DNA of 64,000 bases from Agaricus subrufescens (taxonomy: Eukaryota; Basidiomycota; Agaricomycetes; Agaricales; Agaricaceae), in assembly GCA_029945375.1 (NCBI GenBank), contig CM057059.1:1488001-1552000 (forward strand). The letters run 5' to 3'. A model generated the notes under the pieces. That model did not search any database, was not told the origin of the DNA, and saw only the letters and a program-made list of their open reading frames with translations. Positions 54,987-64,000 of this stretch are shown piece by piece. The position numbers and the translations under genes are program-made. Numbering within the stretch: the first letter of the stretch is position 1; each line of letters starts with the position of its first letter.

Positions 54987-56130
54987 CTAGAAAATCCAGC
55001 TACCAGATTTTTGAATTTGTTTGATTTGTGGATGCTGACCATTTTTGACTAGGGTGAATCCTTGATTACCATGCTCACTTGTTTTATAGTGAAACTGAAG
55101 ACCTTGAAGCCTTTGATATCAACTCATGCAACCGTCAACCCCACAGGCCCAGGGTCTCAGCTTGAATTGCATTTCTTCTTCTATTTCATAGATACCATCC
55201 TCTATCAGCCTGTATTCTGCTGCAACCTTGGCCCTTGTAGTAGCAAATCTATTGTATATACCTTTTGTTTGCACCAAAGGTGGAATAGTGCTTCCTAATT
55301 TGCATTCTTCTTTTTTTCTGCTCAATCAAGGTCTTGGCAAGTTGTAAGGTTTTCAATGGTCAAGGATTGCAGGTTCCTTTTTTCAAGTGAAATTGAAGAC
55401 CACATTTGTTCTTGTAAACTTTTGTACAGTTTGTGTGTGGGCATTTGAAGGGTCAAATGAGTAGTGAAAAAAGGCTGATAGAGCTGGCACATTGTAGGTA
55501 ACAGTCACTATTGATATATTTGGCTTTCAACTTGACATTTTTTCTTGAGAGGGAGGGTTTAGGAGATTTTGATGGTAAAAGGAGTTTTTTGGGTGCAATT
55601 GTTTCATTGGATAATGAGGATGTGGTCAAATGTGGAGCAGGCAGTCCAAGAGATGGATTTGTCATTGTTTGAGGCATTGAATGACCAGCAAAGAGCTGAT
55701 AGAAGCATGAAATATCTCCCAAGAAGGAGTTGAAGGCTAGATTGTTGGTGGTAGGTAGATAGGTAACTGTATCAACAGCTTTTGTATCATGTAAAGTGCA
55801 AGGTATGTTGAGTGAGGGGTTTGTGGATTCAAAGGAGCTGCACCTGGGGCTGGTGGTGGCAGGACCTGGAGGATGGAGGTGATGGTAGTGCCAACAATTG
55901 AATGTGAGGCTATAGTGATGCAGAAAATAACATTTAATATGCACTGGTTCTATCCAAACAAAGGAAGAGTCAAAGGGGGTAAGGCCAGAAAGATTGAGCC
56001 CTTGAGGTGACAAGTCTAGAACCATGGTTCCAAGGTTGCATGAGTTGGAGAAAGTGTCACTAGACACATGCATATTGAGGTGTGGCATCCAGGAGCCTGT
56101 ATGATTGGCAATGTGAGTCAAGTTCTCCAT
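54987..56130 (-). pseudogene. C2H2 zinc-finger protein, decayed
   Basis: A 225-codon N-terminal ORF (56130-55453; Ser/Thr/Pro-rich) ends at a TGA directly before finger 1, FKCPHTNCTKVYKNKCGLQF with H...H/C spacing (about 55450-55375). After a short linker comes finger 2, PWACGVDGCMS-stop-YQRLQGLQFHYKTSEHG (about 55165-55080), and a TAG at 54987. Both interrupting TGA codons sit where the paired-finger family normally has Arg (RPFKCP and C..RY), matching CGA to TGA decay. The frame change between the fingers may be an intron. Likely a nuclear DNA-binding protein when intact. Confidence 0.52.
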
Positions 56131-56707
56131 TGATGTGCAGCAAGTATGTAAAAGTGCTTATTGAGGTTGTGGTGGAAGGAAAAGATGGACATCAGTTGAG
56201 TTGTTGTATGGTCAGAGGTGATGCACCTTAAGTGACCACTGGTTGGTGTAGAAGGCCCATCATGTATGATGATCTGTATCACAAAAGTTCTACATGTTCC
56301 TATTCTACCAGCTCTGTAACTCACCACTGTCATTCACACTTCCCCTCCCCAAGACTCTGTTGATGCATCATGGTTCTGATCTCAACAAGGGATATCTTGG
56401 TGTCCATCAAGAACAGTCTTGTTGTCCTTTACCTGCCCTCTGTCACACCATGAGTCATGATGCTTGTGCATCAACCAGATCCTTGATTGGCTGTGTGCTC
56501 TCATAGCCATGGCACTGTGACCAGATGTTTGTCATGATGCAGGTGAGGACTGGATGGGGGCTGGACAACACTATCATTCTTTCTTATCCACCAGCTCACT
56601 GCCCCCTACCTTCTCTCCCCATCACAGAGGGAGGCCCACCCTCCAGTCCTCACTTGCTGTCCTTACTGCCCTCTCTGCTCTCCTCCACATCAGCCCTCTC
56701 TCTATGA
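56131..56707. other. Spacer, nothing recognised
   Basis: Plus-strand ORFs are Leu/Ser/Pro-rich without motifs; no repeat found. Confidence 0.4.
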
Positions 56708-57674
56708 ATGAACTGAAGTGAGACTGTCAGAATTATTGGTTGAGACTCTGGATTAGGCAGTGATAGTGATAATCTCAAAGCAACTAAAGGTGAGATGGAA
56801 GCTTAGTCTAATTGAGGACATCTTATTGACAGGTTGATCAGTGGGGGATGAAGTCTCAAGGGTTCCTAGACTAGAGTCTAGGGTTGGAACCTTGTTAGCC
56901 AATGAGGAGCGAGAGATTAGGCAAGTGCAATGTTTGGTAAAGGGGACTGAATAGTTGAGATCATTGATTGGTGGGAAAAGATGAGTCAAGGAGACTATAG
57001 CCATTCAGCACTGGATATGGACCTGGTTATCTGTCTCATATTTGTTTATTTTGTCTCAGTTTTTTATTGTGTATTGTATATAGTCACCAGTCAAGGACGA
57101 GGTTCAGGATTGAATCTTTGCCCAAGTGCTGTGTGAGTGAAATCAAGTTTGGTTAAACTTCATAGTGTTCTAAGCATTTCTTAAGTTCTTTCTCAACTCA
57201 GAAAGACTTGTGTTCTGCTCAAGAGAGTATTTTCACTAGTTTAATAGGATCATGATAACATTCAGTGCTAGCTTGACTTGTCTTGCAGTCTGTCTCAAAG
57301 CACAAAGGCAGGTCAAGGCTCTCTGAGTTTGTTGAGGCATCACTAGAGTGGACTCACTATCCCTCCTAGCTAGTTGTCTAACCCATCCTATTGAGGACAG
57401 CCGTTGTGAGCTTAGCCCCTTGTCACAAAGGTTCTAATCAAAATGGCATAGGTCTGGAAGAGGTCTCTATTCAGTCAAGACTTGTTTCACATTTCTATTC
57501 TACCCCTATTTTCATTTAATACTTATTTGAGACTCTTACTTTTCACTTTCTTTCTGACTTATTCTCTCCATGAACCACACTTGAGACTCGGTGTATTTCA
57601 AAGGGTTGCATTTGCATTTGATTTTATATTTTTTATATTTTATTTTCCACACTTATACTGATCTAGTCTCTTCA
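56708..57674 (-). mobile_element. Solo LTR H (967 bp, truncated)
   Basis: Reverse orientation. The right end GTCTCTTCA is intact and followed by ACAT. The left ~400 bp is missing and the sequence starts inside the family at GAATGAACTGAAG. The right flank ACAT fits an NCGN target. Confidence 0.75.
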
Positions 57675-58145
57675 ACATCCTTGTTGCCCTCACTGGCTCT
57701 ACACCCCTCATATGCAGTGCAGCTTGGGCCCACATCCTCTCCATCCTCTGGTGCAGCACCCTTTCCACAACCCAGATCTTCTGGGAAGTGGCTAAAAAAG
57801 GAGTGCATTCTCCTGCTCGCAAAGAAGGTTCCTCCCCCTCACATATCCTGTGTACCTCTCTATCCATGGATGGGCCTTTCTCTCTCAGCCCCTCCTCTTC
57901 CAGTGGTACTGGCACCTGTCTTCTCAAAGTGACTGCCAGCACAAAACTAATCACTTCAGGTCCAAGTTATTCAAATGCAATCATAGCCCTTGAGGATTCC
58001 TACAACTACTAGGGAAATAAGACATAAGAACAGGAAGGGATAAAAGAGGCACACCCTTGCACCTGCCCATGAACCTGATACAGATGGGATGGGTTCATGA
58101 ATGTAAAGCAGATGCTTCTGCTCATGTGATAGATTAGTCAGCACA
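57675..58145. other. Spacer between solo LTR H and Copia-2
   Basis: A small plus-strand ORF (57788-58012) has no motif. No repeat recognised. Confidence 0.4.
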
Positions 58146-58568
58146 TGTTGAACTTGCCTGTGGATGACTGAGAAGTCTTTAGTTTCTTATACTTGTCCAC
58201 AGGTGAGCAATCTCTTTCTCTATGAGCCCAAAACACCAGTTATTTACCAAGTTTTTCATAGCAAATAACTCACCTCAAAGGCAACAATACAGTGTTTTTC
58301 ACAGTTCTTGAAAATGTGAAATCCAAAATCATCTAATTCATGCTTAAAACAAGGAATCAAAAATTTGTTGATTTCTGAAGAACAGTGTTTTTGGCAGTAT
58401 TTTACTATTTACTCTAATTTTCACAGTAATTTACTGCATGTTTGGTCTCACAGTTCTTATACTTGTCCACAGAGTAACTGTGCTAATACTAGCTCATTTC
58501 TTATCCAATCCACTTGATACTAGCATCGTTAGGATTGCCACTGCAAATTCTACATTCTTGTGCCAACA
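58146..58568 (+). repeat. Copia-2 5' LTR with MITE insertion
   Basis: It starts TGTTGAACTTGCC and ends CTTGTGCCAACA directly before the PBS. Without the MITE it is about 187 bp. A 19-bp direct repeat (TTCTTATACTTGTCCACAG at 58184-58202 and 58454-58472) brackets the MITE plus 15 bp. The left edge is inferred from the TG and the family pattern only. Confidence 0.55.
58218..58453 (-). mobile_element. 236-bp MITE, copy 2
   Basis: Inverted relative to copy 1 at 10867-11102 and aligned over its whole length, from CTCTATGAGCCCAAA to TTTGGTCTCACAG. The terminal AG of copy 1 is absent on the right. The target duplication is unclear because of the surrounding 19-bp repeat. Confidence 0.78.
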
Positions 58569-58583
58569 GGTTATGGGCCCCAG
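58569..58583 (+). promoter_or_regulatory. Copia-2 primer-binding site (half-tRNA type)
   Basis: GGTTATGGGCCCCAG immediately after the LTR; the same 12-base core as Copia-1, complementary to the initiator tRNA-Met anticodon arm. Confidence 0.75.
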
Positions 58584-58701
58584 CTTCTAACAACCTACAA
58601 ATTGACTTTTCATTCTTCAACCATCTCCAACTCAACCCCTACTCTGTCTGATCCTTCCTCCCTCAAACTATTTTGCTTCCCCTGCCCGCAATTTTGCTTG
58701 T

Positions 58702-60379
58702 ATGGCTTTGGGTTTGCCAGCATTTGTTAAACTCAACAGGGAGAACTATGCCACATGGTCCAGCAAGATGGAGGCCTGGCTACACGCCTCTGGCCTATGG
58801 AGACTTGTTTCAGGCAAACAGAGTGCTCCCTCCATTCCCTCTTCCCCCACTCCCCAGGATTTCGCTTCCCAGTCACTCTGGGAGGACAAACTCGACAAGG
58901 CAGCTGGCTGGCTCTATCTTATGGTTGAAGAAGACCAAAGGGTGCATTTTGCAGGCATCCAGGACGATCCAATCAAGATGTGGGCTGCTCTGGAGGCTGT
59001 ACATTGTCAGAAAAAGGCTGGAATGCGGTTCAATGCCTATGATGAGCTGTTCAGCATCCGTAAACTCGAAGAGGAGTCCCTCCAGTCGCTTATAAACCAT
59101 GTAGAGGGCTGCAAACGTCGTCTCAAGGAGCTTAGACCAGAGAAATTCACTCTAGATGAGCTGGATGATGAGCTGGCCTCTATGGCACTCATTAGGGCAC
59201 TTCTGGACGAGTTTTCGGCCTTTACATTGTCTCTCCTGCTTATGGACAAGCTGGACAAGACCACCATCCATCAGGCCTTTGTTACTGAGGATATCCAGCG
59301 AAGGAAACGTGCTCAGGACGCCTTGGGAGGCTCCCAGGCCCTAGCAGTGCATTCTGGCTTCAAAAACGCGTCGGAGACCTGCAATTTCTGTGGGAGGACT
59401 GGTCACAAGGTGGCTAACTGCTGGACGTTCGAAAAGGCGAAGAAACGCGCTCAGGAGGACGCTCAGAAGCCCAGAACTCGAGGAAACAAGGCCAACAAGG
59501 CCCAGGACAGCTCCAATGACTCCCCCACCGCTTCCAGAAGCTCTAGCTCAACTCCTGGTGCCGAAAAAGCGCAGAGAGTGCGAGAATTTGCTGGAAATGC
59601 AAGTGCCCCCTCCCCTACCTCTTCCCCTTCGCTCTCTGCCCCTCTGCAGCTCGATGCTGACTTCCACTGGCTTGCAGATACAGGGGCCACTTCTCATATG
59701 ACCCCCCACAAGCATTGGTTCAAATCCTACTCCCCCCATTGCATTCCCATTTGCTTAGCTGATAATTCAGTTGTCTACTCTGCTGGGGTGGGGTCTGTGG
59801 TCTTTGAGCCAGTTTTGAGCGGAAAAGTGGCTAGAGCGGTCGAGTTTACTAGAGTTTTGCATGTTCCTGCTCTCCACAGTAATCTGCTGTCTTGTCTATA
59901 CCTTGCACAGCACAAAAATTTCATTATCATGGTTTCTGCTCATTCTATGGCCTTCTGCTGCAAGGGGACAACACTTTTCAGTGCTACAATCCACCCTAAC
60001 AACGCTGCTGAGCTAGATGGCTCAACTTTGACCTCAGAGGCCGCTTTTATGGTCTCTACACTCCCCTGTGACCTCTCCCTATGGCATCGTCGCTTTATTC
60101 ACCACAATTATGCTGATGTGAGGTCTATGGTGAACAAGGAGCTTGTTACAGGCCTCAAAACTGACTCTAAAGCGTCCCCTGACCCCATATGTGAGCCCTG
60201 CCTTGCTGGCAAGATGCATTTACTTCCTTTCCCCTCCTCTACCAGAACTATGGGGGAAAGGATCACTGCCATGCTCTCTGAGTCAAAATTGCCCCCGAGT
60301 TTCTGGGGTGAATGCATCTCTTCTATGGTGCATGTGTGGAATAGGCTTCCTACATCGTCTCTCCCTGGTTCTACTCCCC
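58702..60379 (+). pseudogene. Copia-2 Gag-Pol, integrase core deleted
   Basis: From ATG 58702 the frame is open: Gag (FVKLNRENYATWSSKMEAWL), CCHC knuckle CNFCGRTGHKVANC (near 59380), protease WLADTGATSHMTP (near 59670) and pre-integrase zinc region LWHRRFIHHN..CEPCLAGKMH (near 60080-60220). It then jumps from PFPSST directly to RTMGERITAML (near 60243), so the integrase catalytic Asp, Asp and Glu are all missing (about 110 codons). Translation past 60380 runs into the poly(T) and is not copia. It could supply only Gag and protease. Confidence 0.82.
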
Positions 60380-60393
60380 TTTTTTTTTTTTTT

Positions 60394-60796
60394 GTATCAA
60401 TGGCACCTCTTGGTGGACCTTTATTCACAAGTAGCTATAGGACATCCAGGTAGATAATCTGGGCACACTACAAGGAAATGGCTGCCATGACGTGTTGCCA
60501 AAAGAGAGAAAACATTAAGCCCCAAACAACAGGACTAAGAGAAACACATATCCAGCAGAATGAACATCGCCTCAAGGAGAGAAAGGAAAACAAATCATAA
60601 AGGAAAAAGAATTGATAAGTCCATACATAATAAGATGGGCGAAACGAGCCATAGCTCAGCAAACACATACCACCTACATATAAACTTGGATACGTCCCCA
60701 ATTTTCAGACAAGGCAGTTCACAATTGTGGACGAAATGGCGAGGGGAAATGGTGGGTACCGACAGCGCGTGCTCCCAGAATAAGATGTCACTCCTA
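60394..60796 (-). other. LINE 3' untranslated region
   Basis: No RT motif is visible. It contains the AATAAA (60420-60425) just before the poly(A). ORF2 would normally sit between ORF1 and this region. Confidence 0.5.
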
Positions 60797-63700
60797 CTAC
60801 TTTTTCAATGGGAACTGGCGCCAAAGCCAATCCCAATCGAAGCGATTGTTCCAGAACAGACACGAAGTGTCCATGCTGGAGTGCACCGAATTCTTCTTCT
60901 TCACTGCAGAGCAGTTGGTGCAGTGACAGTCATCCAGATTCTTCTTCATCACTATGGATGCCTGAATGTGCAAGTCGGCCGAGTGCAGGCCTGTGCAGTG
61001 AGGACAGCGTATGCCCTTTGACTGGCATACATCAGCATGGTGGCCCCACCTCTGGCACCGAGTGCAGAGGGCAGAGCCAGGCTGTGGGGCAGCACTGTGG
61101 ATTTAACAGTTGCACCCGCCAATAAAGACATGCTTACCAATGAAGTCCTGGGCCATGCGGCCAGAGACAGAGTCTGCGATGTCGACCCAAGCAATACAAG
61201 TATTGGACTTACGTGATGTCTGCATGAAGCAGACAGTGTGTTTGATGTGAGTGGATAAGGGTTTACCCACTGGCGAGTTGTGCAACGCGACCATGAATGC
61301 CTTGTGCTGCACTTGGATCCAGGTGGCAGGGGGAGCTGGAATGAGTGGTATGTCCAATACCTTGAGGTAGGACGTTGTTACAGCCCCAGCCATTTTACAC
61401 ATGAAAATGTACATTTAAGGCAGCTAGGTGTACATATTAGACTCAAGAAAGAGTAATCGATCACCCCGTTAGTAATGAGATTGGTCGAGGACATGTGTGA
61501 AGACAGGGTGAACTAGGGATCAGTCGAGATTGCATCCACAGTTCTTAGCAGGAAAACTGTACTGTTAGGGAAATATAATTGCGTTCGAGGACTTTAAAAT
61601 GGAAGTCTTGAGGCTGAGTCTAGGGAGACTTTATTGGGGATTATCATTGAGACTGGCTATGGGATGGCTCAAGGACTTAGCAGAGCGCGGTTCCTTTAGC
61701 AGACCTTATGCTAGACTGAATCTATAACTACTACCTGCCTGATATGGAAAGGCTAGGAAATGGGTGATTTGCACATGTCAAGACTGAATGAATTGAAGCA
61801 AGGCTGTCAGAATTATTGGTCAAGACTCAGGATCAGGCAGTAATAGTGATAATCTCGAAGCAACTAAAGGTGAGATAGAGGCTTAGTCTAATCAAGGACA
61901 TCTTATCGATGGGTAAATCAGTGGGGGATGTGCCTCGAGAGTTTCTAGACTAGGGTCTAGGGTTGGGAGCATGTTAGCCAATGAGGAGCGGGAGATTAGA
62001 CAAGTGTGATGTTTGGTCAAGGAGACTGAATAGTTGAGAATGTTGATTGGTGGGAGAAGAAGAGTCAAGGAGGCTATACCCATTCAGTGCTGGATACAGA
62101 CTTGGTTATTTGTTTCATATTTGTTTATTTTGTCTCAGTTTTTATTGTGTATTGTATATAGTTGCCAGTTGAGGACAAGGTTCAGAATCAAATCTTTGCC
62201 CAAGCACTGTGTGAGTGAAATTGAGTTTGGTTGAACTTCGCAGTGTTCTAAGCATTTCTTAAAAGTTCTTTCTCAACTCAGAAGGACTTGTGTTCTGCTC
62301 GACAGAGTATCTTCACTGGTCTAATAGGATCGCGATAGCATTTGGTGCTAGCTTGACTTGTCTTGCAGTCTGTCTCAAAGCACGAAGGTAGGTCAAGGCT
62401 CTCCAAGTTTGTTGGAGGCATCACCAGGGCGGACTTGCTACCCCTCCTAGATAGGTGTCTAACCCATCCTATTGAGGACAGTTGTCATGAGCTTAGCCAC
62501 TCGTCGCAAAGGTTCTAATTGAAATGGCATAGGTCTGGAAGAGGTCTCTATTCAGTCAAGATTTGTTTCACATTTCTATTCTACCCCTATTTTCATTTAA
62601 TACTTAATCAAGATGCTGACTTTCACTTTCTTTCTGATTTATTCTCCCCATGAACCACACTCAAGACTCGGTGTAATTCAAAGGGTTGCATTTGCATTTG
62701 ATTTTATATTTTATATTTTATTTTCCACATTCACACCGATCTAGTCTCTTCAACATGGAGGTAGGAGTGGCAGACTGGACCAGGACAAGTCCGTTGGGGT
62801 CGACGAGGCGGCGTACATGCCTATAAGCACACACACAGACTTGGGTTTGGATAGTACCTGGGAGGTGGCAATGAAAATGCTGGAAGCCAAGTCGATAGAA
62901 GATTCCAGAATGACCTTGGACTTGAGGTCATCCTTGAGATGTCGGTTGCACTCCCAGAGAATTTTGGGAGTGATATTAATAGTGTGGATTGAAGATCTGG
63001 CTGGTGGGTGGATCAGGACACCATGGCGCGAAGCGCCGTGGCTGGTGTGCTTGCCCTTGCATGCAGGAGCACAGTGGGACACAGCAGGGGCAGAGGAGGG
63101 AGCCGGGGCCTTTGGAAGAGAGGTGATGGGGGCCAGCTTAGCTTTGAGATTGCTCTTAGGAGGTGCTCAAACAGCTGCAGGCACAGCCGGGGCACGCTTT
63201 CCAGAAGTGGCTTGCTTGGGTGTGGACCCAGGTGACTGGATCTGGACTTTTTTTGGGACCAGGGTAACTACCTTGCCCTCGGCCATCGGGGACCGGGGGC
63301 AACTCAAGGGAATGACCAGGGTGGAAAGGAGGAAGAGGGGGGTGGTGGGCTTCACCGGGGAGGGGGGCGGCGGTCCAGCTTGAGCAATTAGCATGGCCAG
63401 TGCAACTTCAAAAGAGTTGTTACCAGTCATGTTTTGGAATTCCAGATTCTTGTGGGTGCCACTCCGCAAGATGATGAAGATGAGACAGAGAAGTTCACCA
63501 GCATAGCCAACAAAGTTCTGGTCAGGAGAGGTTGTTTGCATGATGTTGGTGGCCATCAACAGCATGTTAGCAAGGTAGTGCTTCTTCCCAGGCACCTGCA
63601 AAGGCGAGTAGATAGAAGTGGCTCTTGAGGCAGTGGAGAGTGCTGGCAAATTGAGGAGGTTCATCAGATGTTCTGGTGTCATCCCCCTGCCCTGGCAAGA

Positions 63701-63955
63701 GGACAAGGGGGTGGGGGTTACCGGGGTGGTGGGGAGTGGGGGGTTGTTGCGAGTGATGGCCTTTCTGAATTTTGCAAGCATCTTCTCAGCGTGTGTCTTT
63801 GGCTTGGGCGGCAGGTCATCCTCAGCCATTATATGGGATGTGGACTCCTGTGCCTCCACAAGAAGACACTCAAAGTCCATATCTGAGACGGCGGGGGCAG
63901 TATCTTCAAACCAAGTGCCAGATGTGTCCATGTCACTGCGTTTATTGCTACTCAT
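60797..63955 (-). pseudogene. LINE ORF1 (Gag-like nucleic-acid-binding protein), interrupted
   Basis: Starts at ATG 63955 (MSSNKRSDMDTSGTW) and ends at TAG 60797-60799, with solo LTR E (61376-62752) inside. The N-terminal half is Pro/Thr-rich. After the LTR the protein continues with a compact domain (61370-61110) and zinc-knuckle motifs CTRCQRWGHHADVC, CPHCTGLH and CHCTNC..(H)..C (61080-60850), as in Tad/R1-type LINE ORF1. Stops: a TGA near 63167 (probably from CGA) and a TAA near 61103. CpG is partly retained. Confidence 0.66.
61376..62752 (-). mobile_element. Solo LTR E (1377 bp)
   Basis: Reverse orientation, plus-strand ends TGTTACAGCC and GTCTCTTCA. Flanks ACGT (61372-61375) and ACAT (62753-62756): one duplicate still has the CpG. 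Removing it rejoins the LINE ORF1 frame (..TPTSTSYLKVLD..). Confidence 0.8.
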
Positions 63956-64000
63956 AGCTCTAGCACTGAGACTTCCAAAAGAGGAAGGTAGTGGTTTGAG

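Larger units (their letters stand above)
58146..60379 (+). mobile_element. Copia-2: defective Ty1/copia element
   Basis: 5' LTR, half-tRNA PBS, Gag with zinc knuckle, protease and pre-integrase region, then a deletion of the integrase core. The element is cut at 60379 by a LINE, and RT, RNase H and the 3' LTR are not in the window. CpG is largely kept in the coding part, so it is young relative to the gypsy copies. Confidence 0.8.
60380..64000 (-). mobile_element. LINE (non-LTR) element carrying ORF1 only, 5' end outside the window
   Basis: The left edge is a 14-T run (60380-60393), the poly(A) tail of a minus-strand element. AATAAA lies on the minus strand at 60425-60420, 27 nt before it. 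ORF1 occupies 63955-60797 (split by solo LTR E) and no RT/endonuclease ORF2 follows, only about 400 bp of 3' sequence. It was inserted into Copia-2, so it is an internally deleted or ORF1-only copy. Confidence 0.68.

Noticed and set aside
60380..60453. C-terminal extension of the Copia-2 ORF (poly-Phe and beyond)
   Set aside because: The Phe run is translation of a poly(T) tract that is the tail of the minus-strand LINE; the rest is LINE 3' sequence.
1..64000. CRISPR arrays, rRNA genes, telomeric TTAGGG arrays
   Set aside because: None seen; isolated TTAGGG occurs only inside the solo-LTR consensus (CTGTTAGGGG).

Overview
This window looks like nuclear DNA of an Agaricomycete (mushroom-forming basidiomycete) with a large, repeat-rich genome. 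The evidence is short introns (47-49 nt, GTAAGT/CAG) and decayed members of gene families I associate with mushrooms: a RecQ-type helicase with a cysteine-rich tail, DUF6589, a C2H2 pair-finger protein and a Zn-cluster-like acidic protein. Nearly everything is transposon, and much of it is nested. No intact host housekeeping gene is visible; the only recognisable one, RFC1, is a broken fragment.

Layout, left to right. 1-1368: a CpG-rich end, a foldback element and part of a RecQ pseudogene. 1369-11203: Gypsy-1 (+), a chromodomain Ty3/gypsy element that split that RecQ gene and itself carries two solo LTRs and a 236-bp MITE. 11697-18422: Gypsy-2 (-), a relative of the same design. 18690-19890: tyrosine-recombinase fragment and a CAAGT-rich track. 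20430-21281: Tc1-like remnants. 21282-29814: two inverted solo LTRs, the second split by an apparently intact Ty1/copia element (23385-29039, minus strand, single 1669-codon ORF, LTRs that read as identical). 30410-33715: acidic and coiled-coil genes with tRNA-like SINE heads. 34415-36005: RFC1 pseudogene. 36811-38350: tail of a third gypsy copy. 38490-40200: dioxygenase-like pseudogene. 41077-43528: second RecQ pseudogene. 43947-46590: DUF6589 pseudogene. 46789-58145: more solo LTRs and decayed hypothetical genes, including a zinc-finger gene. 58146-64000: copia fragment, interrupted by a LINE (ORF1 only, minus strand) whose poly(A) end is at 60380, itself interrupted by a solo LTR.

Three themes tie the window together. 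(1) Old elements have lost CpG by transition on either strand. In-frame TGA codons in one gypsy copy repeatedly face CAA in the other, as expected from an ancestral CGA. The copia element and parts of the right end keep CpG and are therefore young. (2) The gypsy lineage has a conserved unusual layout: self-priming-type primer site, gag / pro / pol offset by two -1 frame changes, then two extra ORFs (B and C) after the chromodomain. ORF C has its own TATA box at an almost fixed distance in three copies. I recognise no family for B or C, and they are the best candidate for an undescribed system. (3) An eight-member family of ~1.38-kb solo LTRs appears to insert with 4-bp duplications of the form NCGN, a CpG-centred target preference.

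Homology statements come from recalled family motifs, not from searches.
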